From Candidatus Stercoripulliclostridium pullicola (GTDB taxonomy: Bacteria; Bacillota; Clostridia; Christensenellales; DTU072): a DNA stretch of 5,909 nt. The stretch's first letter is position 1. Each line of letters opens with the position of its first letter. The position numbers and the translations under genes were made by a program. Location of the stretch: NCBI GenBank assembly GCA_017694145.1, contig JADINF010000166.1, positions 1 through 5,909 of the forward strand. Direction: 5' to 3'. Below are positions 1 to 4,928 of the stretch, one piece after another. Under the pieces are notes generated by a model. The model worked only from the letters and a program-made list of their open reading frames with translations, was not told the DNA's origin and did not search any database.

Positions 1-34
1 CCGGCGCCCGCTTCGTTAGGTCTTTCTTTAAGCG

Positions 35-54
35 TTCCGATTCCTTTATCGGAA
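35..54 (-). other. Hairpin just after the GH13 stop codon
   Basis: TTCCGAT and ATCGGAA form a perfect 7-bp stem around a 6-nt AAAGGA loop on the minus strand, one base after the TGA at 58-56. The next bases (CGCTTAAAGAAAG) hold no T-run, so intrinsic termination is weakly supported. The loop is a Shine-Dalgarno-like sequence, but no ATG, GTG or TTG follows within the remaining bases. The rest of 1-55 shows no other feature. Confidence 0.5.
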
Positions 55-55
55 A

Positions 56-1747
56 TCAGCCGTTATCCGCCGAAGGATCTATCTCGTATATAGCCGCTTC
101 GTAAGGCTTGAGGAGTATAGCGTCGCCGAGAGTTTCCTCCTGCGTAGCCCAGTTATCCATTATTAGCTTCGCTCCGCGGGAATTCGGTATCGTGTCGATA
201 TTGAGAGCCACCTTCTTCTCCGCGAAATTGCAGAACACTATGTATCTGTGGCTACCTAATTTGCGCTCAAAGCAGTACACTTTCTTATTCTTCGGGAAGT
301 ACTCGATATAGTCGCCGTCGCGTATGACGGCGTTCCCTTTGCGGAATTCGATGAGCTTCTTATAGAAGTTGAGTATCGAATTGGGGTTCTTGAGATCGCT
401 TGCCACGTTTATTTCGCCGAGGTTGGGATTTATCTTCATCCAAGGCTTACCGGTAGTGAAGCCCGCGCCCGTCTTGTCTTCCCACTGCATGGGAGTTCTC
501 GCGTGGTCGCGTGCGCGCTTCGACATCGCCCATCTTGCTACCGGCATGAGAGGCGGGAATATCTTGCGGATAAGACTGAATACCCTCGTAGCCATTATGT
601 CTACGTACTCCTTCTCTTCGAGGCGGATATTGGTCATTCCTATTTCCTGTCCCTGATAAACGTAAGGCGTTCCGCGGAGCATCATATAAGATACCGCGAG
701 CATCTTACCGAGTTCCTTACGGTAATATCCTCTGCCGTTGCCGTACCTCGTTATCGAACGGGGCTGATCGTGATTCTCGTAGTAGAGAGTGTTCCAGCAG
801 TTTTTCGGAAGCGCCTGCCACGCGCTCTGCACCGCTTTGAATTTGGCGAGATTGAATTTGACGGGGAAGAAGCTCCACTTCATATCCACGTCCATAAGCT
901 CGAAGGTTATCGCGCTGTCCAGTTCGTGCCTGTCCTCCGCTATTATCATCGGCGCGTCGGTAAGCTTGCAACCTATCGCTTCGCCCACTATCATCGTGTC
1001 GTATTTCGACCACGCCTTCTCGTATATCTCGTTGAGATATTCGTGGATATGCGGTCCGAGCACGAAGTGTTCGTCGCCGCACATCACGGGATTGAATTTC
1101 CCGTCGGGAAGCCCTTCCGCTTTGCTTATATAGGTTATGACGTCGCAACGGAAGCCGTCCACGCCGAGCTCGAACCAATAATTGCATATATCCGCCACTT
1201 CCCGGCGCACTTTGGGATTGTCCCAGTTGAGATCGGGTTGCTTCTTGCTGAAAAGGTGCAGATACCATTCGCCCGTGGTTTCGTCGTACTGCCACGCCGA
1301 GCCCGTAAATCTCGAAGTCCAGTTGTTGGGAGGACGCTTGCCGTCCTTTCCTTTACCTTTACGCCAAATATAATAGTCGCGGTAAGGATTGTCCTTAGAG
1401 GAACGGCTCTGTTTGAACCACTCGTGTTCGTCGGAAGTGTGGTTCACTACGAGGTCCATAACGAGCTTTATTCCGCGTTCGTGCATCCCCGCTATCATCT
1501 CTTTCCAGTCGTCGAGAGTGCCGAATTCGGGATTGATGTCACGGTAATCGGATATATCGTAACCGTTGTCGTCGTTGGGCGATTTGTAGACGGGCGAAAG
1601 CCATACCGCCGTAACGCCCAGCTCTTTAAGATAATCGAGCTTGGAAATTATACCGCGGATATCGCCTATACCGTCGCCGTTCGAGTCGCAGAAACTGCGG
1701 GGATATATCTGATAAAATACTGCGTCTTTATACCATCCGGTCTTCAT
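56..1747 (-). CDS. GH13 alpha-glucosidase, oligo-1,6-glucosidase (MalL) type
   Basis: A 563-aa cytoplasmic glycoside hydrolase family 13 enzyme, full length for oligo-1,6-glucosidases (about 555-565 aa). It hydrolyses terminal alpha-glucosidic bonds of short oligosaccharides with retention. Visible parts: barrel start WYKDAVFYQIYPRSF (5-19), Ca-binding-like loop DSNGDGIGD (21-29), DLVVNH (98-103), B domain about 104-172 ending QPDLNW (170-175), GFRCDVIT with nucleophile Asp202 (198-205), acid/base Glu256 (VGEAIG), ENHDQPR with Asp327 (324-330), RTPMQWED (417-424) and a C-terminal beta domain from about 485. Val203 directly after the nucleophile is the residue known to favour alpha-1,6 linkages; alpha-1,4 enzymes usually have Ala or Thr. 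Trehalose-6-phosphate hydrolase (TreC) is a close relative and cannot be excluded, but no PTS or TreR gene is in view. No signal peptide, so substrates must be imported. It is last of the five genes, with a 41-nt hairpin-bearing gap before it. Confidence 0.93.
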   Translation of the reverse strand: MKTGWYKDAVFYQIYPRSFCDSNGDGIGDIRGIISKLDYLKELGVTAVWLSPVYKSPNDDNGYDISDYRDINPEFGTLDDWKEMIAGMHERGIKLVMDLVVNHTSDEHEWFKQSRSSKDNPYRDYYIWRKGKGKDGKRPPNNWTSRFTGSAWQYDETTGEWYLHLFSKKQPDLNWDNPKVRREVADICNYWFELGVDGFRCDVITYISKAEGLPDGKFNPVMCGDEHFVLGPHIHEYLNEIYEKAWSKYDTMIVGEAIGCKLTDAPMIIAEDRHELDSAITFELMDVDMKWSFFPVKFNLAKFKAVQSAWQALPKNCWNTLYYENHDQPRSITRYGNGRGYYRKELGKMLAVSYMMLRGTPYVYQGQEIGMTNIRLEEKEYVDIMATRVFSLIRKIFPPLMPVARWAMSKRARDHARTPMQWEDKTGAGFTTGKPWMKINPNLGEINVASDLKNPNSILNFYKKLIEFRKGNAVIRDGDYIEYFPKNKKVYCFERKLGSHRYIVFCNFAEKKVALNIDTIPNSRGAKLIMDNWATQEETLGDAILLKPYEAAIYEIDPSADNG

Positions 1748-1751
1748 ATTA

Positions 1752-1758
1752 CTCCTTT
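1752..1758 (-). promoter_or_regulatory. Ribosome binding site of the GH13 gene
   Basis: AAAGGAG (1758-1752) lies only 4 nt before the ATG at 1747-1745. The match is good but the spacing is shorter than at the other genes here, and a strong hairpin ends 6 nt upstream, so initiation may be weaker or structure-dependent. No better alternative start is visible, and MKTGWYKDAVFYQIYPRSF is a normal family N-terminus. Confidence 0.75.
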
Positions 1759-1764
1759 GCGCAT

Positions 1765-1789
1765 ACGGCGCGGGCTTATGCCACGCCGT
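1765..1789 (-). other. GC-rich intercistronic hairpin between Gfo/Idh and GH13 genes
   Basis: On the minus strand ACGGCGTGG and CCGCGCCGT form a 9-bp stem with one G-T (G-U in RNA) pair around the 7-nt loop CATAAGC. Its first base is the last A of the Gfo/Idh stop codon. The odd pair is G-U on the minus-strand RNA but C-A on the plus strand, so the structure is better formed in the mRNA of these genes. TATGCGC follows, not a U-tract, and the GH13 ribosome binding site begins 6 nt later. A processing or stability element or translation-tuning stem is more likely than a terminator. Confidence 0.65.
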
Positions 1790-2949
1790 TATTGCACCTT
1801 CTTTTTGCTTGATTCTTTTTCTTCGGCTTTGCGCTTTTCGAGTTCGGCGATGAATTTATCCTCGTCGATGGGAAGCTCCACCGCTTCGCCCGTCCAGCTC
1901 GAAAGATGTATCGCGTTGGATATGGTGAGTCCCCTGATACCGTCCGCGCCGGGCGCGATAAGCGGTTCGCCGTTCACTATGTGGTTGGTGAAGTTGTTGA
2001 TGATACCCGTGTGCTGTCCGAATACGTTCATCATAAGTTCGCCTACCTTCGACATCCTCTTGACGGTTTTGTGCGAAGGTATAGAGGGCATAAACTTCTT
2101 ATTGGTAGCGTTGAATACGGATTCAGCCACTTCCAGTTCGGTAAACACGAGTTTGTTGTTCTCTATGACGATCTTGCCTTTATCGCCGTCTATCTCGAGA
2201 CGGTTGGTTCCGGGGAAGTCGTGAGTGGAAGTGATGAACACGCCCGTGGCGCCGTTAGGATATTCCATATACGCGGTGACGTCGTTCTCGACGTTGATGT
2301 CGCGGTTCCTGCCCACTTTGGCGTAGCCGCGTATCATCGAAGGCATACCTCCGAGCCACTGGAAGAGATCGAGCTGGTGCGGGCACTGGTTGATGAGCAC
2401 GCCGCCGCCTTCGCCCGCCCAGGTGCCTCTCCAGCCGCCCTGGTTGTAATACGCTTGCGGACGATACCAGTTGGTGATTATCCAGTTAATACGCTTCATT
2501 TCGCCGAGACGTCCCGTTTCGACAAGCTCCTTCGCGAAACGGTACAGCTTATTGGTGCGCTGATTGTACATTATACCGAAAGTGAGCTCGGGCTTGGTCG
2601 CCGCGTACTCGTTGAGCTCGCGAATGGCTTTCGTATACACGCCCGCAGGCTTCTCGATGAGAGTATGGAGCCCTTTGGAGAGCGCGTAAGTCGCTATCAC
2701 GGGGTGATCGTAGTGCGGAGTCGCGACGAGCACGGCGTCTACCTTTCCGCTGTCGATAAGCGCTTTGTAGTCGTCGAAAAATTTGACGCCTTTCGCTTTG
2801 AGGTTTTTCTCCGCCCATTCCTTACGTTCGGGAGAAATATCGCATACCGCGGTAAGGGTGCCGTCTTTGATGAGTCCGTGCGTGAAGCGCAGACAATGCA
2901 GGGAACCCATCTTGCCTATACCGATGATACCGAATCTGACCTTATCCAT
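1789..2949 (-). CDS. Gfo/Idh/MocA-family NAD(P)-dependent sugar oxidoreductase
   Basis: A 386-aa cytoplasmic oxidoreductase of the glucose-fructose/inositol dehydrogenase family. The N-terminal Rossmann domain (about 1-125) carries the dinucleotide loop GIGKMG (10-15), Asp37 at the end of beta-2 (AVCDIS) consistent with NAD(H), and EKPAG (99-103) with the family's catalytic Lys100. The C-terminal alpha/beta domain has GGGVLINQCPHQLDL (181-195). His191 is the likely catalytic His, while Asn187 sits where inositol dehydrogenases have Asp in DxxxH. The phrase NQCPHQLD is, from memory, typical of a large uncharacterised branch. A Lys/Glu-rich tail (about 366-386) follows the fold. Substrates in the family include inositols, glucose, 1,5-anhydro sugars and glycosides oxidised at C3, so none is assigned. 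The one-base overlap with the isomerase gene points to a shared pathway, as in inositol or 3-keto-sugar catabolism. GH13 follows after 41 nt. Fold is near certain, substrate unknown. Confidence 0.92.
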   Translation of the reverse strand: MDKVRFGIIGIGKMGSLHCLRFTHGLIKDGTLTAVCDISPERKEWAEKNLKAKGVKFFDDYKALIDSGKVDAVLVATPHYDHPVIATYALSKGLHTLIEKPAGVYTKAIRELNEYAATKPELTFGIMYNQRTNKLYRFAKELVETGRLGEMKRINWIITNWYRPQAYYNQGGWRGTWAGEGGGVLINQCPHQLDLFQWLGGMPSMIRGYAKVGRNRDINVENDVTAYMEYPNGATGVFITSTHDFPGTNRLEIDGDKGKIVIENNKLVFTELEVAESVFNATNKKFMPSIPSHKTVKRMSKVGELMMNVFGQHTGIINNFTNHIVNGEPLIAPGADGIRGLTISNAIHLSSWTGEAVELPIDEDKFIAELEKRKAEEKESSKKKVQ

Positions 2950-3875
2950 TATTCGGACGCCTCCTCGATGAATTTCTTGAGATTTTTGTATTGAATGACG
3001 AATACGTCTTTGCGGCTCACGCTGTCAGTAGCCTTCTTGCCCAGTTTGGAATCGATATAGCGGAAAGCTTTATAGAATTCCGGTTTCATATAGCGGGCAA
3101 ACGGCACGAAATAGAGGAATTTCCTGCCGACGGCGTATTTCCCGGTGTGCGGCTCGAGAGTCATGAAGCCCTCGTAGTTGCGCGCTTCGAGATCGGCAAA
3201 GATCTTTTTGTAATCGGTGACGCCCAGTCCGAGCGGCACTTCGACGCGCGTTTCCTTGTCGCAATCCTTCATGTGATAATATACGACGTAATCCTTCACT
3301 TTCTCATACGCTGCGTTGGGGTCTACGCCCACCTGAATGTAGTTGCTCGCGTCGTATATGAGTTTAAGTTTGGGGCTGTTTATAGTGTGATAAATGTCCA
3401 GGCAACGGTCGTCGGTGTCGCCGTAGATCTCTTTTTCGTTCTCGTGCAGAAGGATAACGTCGGAATCCTCCACGCATTCGACGAATTTTCTCAATTTTTC
3501 CATGACCGCGTCGCGGTAATTGGCGGGATCCTCTCCCGCAGGCATGAAGAAGCTGAACATTCTTATGTATTTGCAGTTCATCACCGCGCATATCTTGACG
3601 AGCTCTTTAAGCTGAACGAGCTGCTTGGCGAAACCTTCTTCGTCGTTGATACCCACTTTACCTATAGGCGAACCTATGGAACTGAAGGCTATGCCCTCTG
3701 CGTCGAGCTTCGGTTTGACCGCCGCCACGAACTCCTCCACCGTATAATCCGCTATGTTTTTGCCGTCTATATTTCTCGGGCAAATATATTTCTCTCCCAA
3801 TTCTTTGGCAAGCTCTATCTGCTTGTCGAGGCTGAAACTCACTTCGTCGTAAAATCCCGAAATGGTCACTTTCAT
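2949..3875 (-). CDS. Sugar isomerase/epimerase, xylose-isomerase-like TIM barrel
   Basis: A 308-aa protein of the AP-endonuclease-2/xylose-isomerase-like TIM-barrel superfamily, predicted to be cytoplasmic and metal dependent. Candidate metal ligands fall in the usual strand-end positions: Glu145 (LLHENEKE), Asp175 (LIYDASN), His201 (YYHMKDCD) and Glu241 (TLEPH). Lys203 and His243 are further likely active-site residues. ISGFYDEV at the N-terminus and GLGVTDYKKIF (216-226) are typical of bacterial sugar-phosphate isomerase/epimerase proteins. Members isomerise or epimerise sugars, dehydrate inosose, or act as lyases on 3-keto-glycosides, so the reaction cannot be named. The C-terminal 45 or so residues (about 263-308) extend past the barrel in a Lys-rich helical stretch. 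Its TAA shares one base with the ATG of the Gfo/Idh gene, and the last codons contain that gene's ribosome binding site, which suggests coupled translation and joint function. Start ATG 3875 rests on the strong AGGAGGAG. Confidence 0.88.
   Translation of the reverse strand: MKVTISGFYDEVSFSLDKQIELAKELGEKYICPRNIDGKNIADYTVEEFVAAVKPKLDAEGIAFSSIGSPIGKVGINDEEGFAKQLVQLKELVKICAVMNCKYIRMFSFFMPAGEDPANYRDAVMEKLRKFVECVEDSDVILLHENEKEIYGDTDDRCLDIYHTINSPKLKLIYDASNYIQVGVDPNAAYEKVKDYVVYYHMKDCDKETRVEVPLGLGVTDYKKIFADLEARNYEGFMTLEPHTGKYAVGRKFLYFVPFARYMKPEFYKAFRYIDSKLGKKATDSVSRKDVFVIQYKNLKKFIEEASE
2960..2966 (-). promoter_or_regulatory. Ribosome binding site of the Gfo/Idh gene, inside the isomerase gene
   Basis: GAGGAGG (2966-2960) encodes the Glu-Glu-Ala end of the isomerase and lies 10 nt before the ATG at 2949. 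With the TAATG stop-start overlap this supports translational coupling: terminating ribosomes sit directly on the next start. Confidence 0.75.
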
Positions 3876-3883
3876 ATATTTAT

Positions 3884-3891
3884 CTCCTCCT
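3884..3891 (-). promoter_or_regulatory. Ribosome binding site fixing the isomerase start
   Basis: AGGAGGAG (3891-3884) stands 8 nt before the ATG at 3875-3873, near-perfect complementarity and spacing. An in-frame ATG at 3911 lies upstream of this site, follows directly on a hairpin and has no Shine-Dalgarno sequence, so its 12 extra residues are rejected. Confidence 0.9.
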
Positions 3892-3911
3892 GATTGATAA
3901 CCGTTATACAT

Positions 3912-3931
3912 GCGGGACGCAACGCTCCCGC
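3912..3931 (-). other. Leader hairpin upstream of the isomerase gene
   Basis: GCGGGA and TCCCGC form a 6-bp stem around the 8-nt loop GCGTTGCG, which can itself add two G-C pairs if one G bulges. On the minus strand no T-run follows, so it is not a terminator for these genes. On the plus strand it is followed by a T-rich run, but no plus-strand gene is seen to terminate there. It could be a 5' stabilising or regulatory stem. Confidence 0.5.
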
Positions 3932-3932
3932 G

Positions 3933-3961
3933 ATTTATATTTTAATAATTATATTTATTTT
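3933..3961 (-). promoter_or_regulatory. 29-bp pure A/T tract, candidate promoter for the downstream genes
   Basis: This run holds no G or C, in sharp contrast to its GC-rich surroundings. On the minus strand it includes an exact TATAAT (3953-3948) and a TATAAA (3939-3934). Neither has a convincing -35 hexamer at 16-19 nt. If the TATAAT is used, transcription would start near 3941 and the leader of about 65 nt would carry the hairpin at 3912-3931. Position between paired hairpins and a strong ribosome binding site makes a secondary promoter plausible but not shown. Confidence 0.35.
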
Positions 3962-3968
3962 GTACGTC

Positions 3969-3985
3969 GGCGCGTTACTCGCGCC
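3969..3985 (-). other. Second hairpin in the SDR-isomerase gap
   Basis: GGCGCG-AGTAA-CGCGCC is a perfect 6-bp all-GC stem with a 5-nt loop, five bases downstream of the first hairpin. On the minus strand the downstream bases are GACGTACAAAATAAAT, rich in A rather than T, so it is not a standard terminator in the gene direction. Two such stems in tandem after a stop codon could still mark the end of the uxu transcript. Confidence 0.55.
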
Positions 3986-3990
3986 CGCAC

Positions 3991-4004
3991 GGCGGAATAC
4001 CGCC
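3991..4004 (-). other. Short hairpin directly after the SDR stop codon
   Basis: GGCGG-TATT-CCGCC forms a perfect 5-bp all-GC stem with a 4-nt loop, starting on the first base after the TAA at 4007-4005. No T-run follows (GTGCGGG). It may protect the 3' end of the uxu mRNA segment or slow polymerase; it does not look like a canonical intrinsic terminator. Confidence 0.55.
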
Positions 4005-4850
4005 TTATACTCCCGAATACGCCGAGAAACCGCCGTCCACGGGAACGACGACGCCGGTCACGAAACCGCTGAATTCCTCGTCCGCAAGCCACAGTAGAGT
4101 GCCCACGAGCTCTTCGAGCTCGCCGAACCTGCCCATAGGCGTATGCGAAATTATCTTGTGCGAACGGGGCGTGAGCTCGCCTTTCTCGTTATAAAGAAGG
4201 GCGCGGTTCTGATTGCCCACGAAAAATCCGGGCGCTATCGCGTTGACGCGGATACCCATGCCCGCGAAATGCACGGCGAGCCATTCGGTGAAATTTGACA
4301 CCGCCGATTTGGCCGCGCTGTAGGCGGGTATCTTCGTAAGCGGACGGAAAGCGTTCATACTGCTGATATTGATGACGGAGCCGCCCGTTTCCACCATTCC
4401 TTTCGCAAAAGCCTGCGTCGTAAGCAGAATGGACGTGAAATTGAGGTCGAAAAGCTTTCTGATGGCGTTGCTCTCGAGGCTGAAAAAGGACTTGACCGAA
4501 GGATCGGTAATGTCGCCCTTCTCGTAATATTCTTTATCCGTCGTCGCCGCGGGATGATTGCCGCCCGCGCCGTTTATAAGCATATTTATTCCGCCGAGAT
4601 CCTTGACTACCTTCTCGTAACAATCGTCGAGGCTCGCTCTGTCGAGCACGTTCGCGAAATACGCGCGCGCTATACCGCCGTTCTCGCTTATCTCGTCGGC
4701 AACTTTGCGCGCGCCTTCGAGGTTGATGTCGATAAGGGCGACTTTGGCGCCTACCTTGGCGAGTTCTTTGGCAAAACAGGAACATATTGCTCCCGCGGCG
4801 CCCGTAAGGGCGACGGTCTTATTACTCAAATCGATATTATATCTTTGCAT
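4005..4850 (-). CDS. uxuB: SDR-family D-mannonate oxidoreductase (UxuB-like)
   Basis: Predicted 281-aa cytoplasmic short-chain dehydrogenase that reduces D-fructuronate to D-mannonate with NAD(H), supplying UxuA. Length and fold agree with the B. subtilis type of UxuB, not the unrelated polyol-dehydrogenase type of E. coli. Visible SDR landmarks: cofactor loop TGAAGAIC (16-23), Asp41 at the end of beta-2 favouring NAD(H), NGAGG (93-97), structural Asn137, catalytic Ser164, Tyr177 and Lys181 (YSAAK), IAPGFF (205-210), and a C-terminal VDGGFSAYSGV. The loop differs from the textbook TGxxxGxG: Ala21 and Cys23 replace the second and third glycines. From memory, V/A-L/I-C is common in the mannonate branch. 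A roughly 25-residue insertion at 98-125 between the NAG motif and Asn137 also fits that branch. Start ATG 4850 is chosen from its strong ribosome binding site. The role is inferred from subfamily features and adjacency to uxuA; other sugar-acid substrates are possible. Confidence 0.85.
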   Translation of the reverse strand: MQRYNIDLSNKTVALTGAAGAICSCFAKELAKVGAKVALIDINLEGARKVADEISENGGIARAYFANVLDRASLDDCYEKVVKDLGGINMLINGAGGNHPAATTDKEYYEKGDITDPSVKSFFSLESNAIRKLFDLNFTSILLTTQAFAKGMVETGGSVINISSMNAFRPLTKIPAYSAAKSAVSNFTEWLAVHFAGMGIRVNAIAPGFFVGNQNRALLYNEKGELTPRSHKIISHTPMGRFGELEELVGTLLWLADEEFSGFVTGVVVPVDGGFSAYSGV

Positions 4851-4853
4851 ATT

Positions 4854-4866
4854 CTCCTTCTCCTCC
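4854..4866 (-). promoter_or_regulatory. Ribosome binding site fixing the SDR start
   Basis: GGAGGAG (4866-4860) stands 9 nt before the ATG at 4850-4848. A second AAGGAG (4859-4854) lies only 3 nt from it, too close to be optimal. This doublet favours ATG 4850 over an in-frame upstream ATG at 4919, which would translate the hairpin and has no good Shine-Dalgarno sequence. Confidence 0.85.
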
Positions 4867-4889
4867 GCGGGCGAGACCCGTTTACTCAA

Positions 4890-4919
4890 AAGATACGGCG
4901 TCCGCAAGAACGCCGTCAA
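4890..4919 (-). promoter_or_regulatory. Possible promoter overlapping the uxuA-SDR dyad
   Basis: TTGACG (4919-4914, five of six matches to the -35 consensus) is followed after 18 nt by TATCTT (4895-4890, four of six to TATAAT). The spacer is almost exactly the inverted repeat at 4895-4916, an arrangement seen in repressor-controlled promoters. A start about 7 nt downstream would give a leader of about 30-35 nt before the SDR start codon. The -10 match is weak and such pairs occur by chance, so this is only a candidate. Confidence 0.25.
4895..4916 (-). other. Intercistronic hairpin between uxuA and the SDR gene
   Basis: On the minus strand, ACGGCGTTC and GGACGCCGT form a 9-bp stem (eight Watson-Crick pairs and one T-G pair) around a 4-nt TTGC loop. 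It begins 12 nt after the uxuA stop codon and is followed by ATCTTTTG, a poor U-tract, so a strong intrinsic terminator is not supported. It could be a weak attenuator, an mRNA-stability or processing element, or, as DNA, a 7-bp perfect dyad (ACGGCGT-N8-ACGCCGT) serving as an operator. Confidence 0.6.
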
Positions 4920-4928
4920 TAATTAGAT

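Noticed and set aside
35..54. Rho-independent terminator after GH13
   Set aside because: The stem is sound but only partly GC and no T-tract follows on the minus strand, so it is recorded as a hairpin only.
56..1747. Assignment of the GH13 gene as trehalose-6-phosphate hydrolase (treC)
   Set aside because: Possible from overall similarity, but Val203, the length of 563 and the lack of any visible trehalose PTS or TreR gene favour an oligo-1,6-glucosidase.
503..2224. Long plus-strand open frame of 573 codons antisense to GH13 and the Gfo/Idh end
   Set aside because: It is codon-aligned with GH13 over most of its length and explained by rare TTA/CTA/TCA codons. It starts with GTG, runs out of register across two real genes, and its translation is rich in Arg and Val with no recognisable domain.
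1906..2994. Plus-strand open frame of 362 codons antisense to the Gfo/Idh gene
   Set aside because: Exactly codon-aligned with the sense gene, no recognisable protein family, and the same codon-bias explanation holds.
2991..3893. Plus-strand open frame of 300 codons antisense to the isomerase gene
   Set aside because: Codon-aligned shadow with no ribosome binding site before its ATG; the sense strand has full family motifs and a strong Shine-Dalgarno sequence.
3876..3911. Upstream in-frame ATG adding 12 residues to the isomerase
   Set aside because: The added stretch contains the AGGAGGAG site itself, and the upstream ATG has no ribosome binding site and directly follows a hairpin.
3912..3961. 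Plus-strand intrinsic terminator (hairpin followed by T-rich run)
   Set aside because: No plus-strand gene lies upstream, and the T-rich run is interrupted by many A residues; the A/T run is better explained as a possible promoter for the minus-strand genes.
4851..4919. Upstream in-frame ATG adding 23 residues to the SDR
   Set aside because: The extension would translate the hairpin and the ribosome binding site; SDRs of this branch begin shortly before the Rossmann strand, as with ATG 4850.
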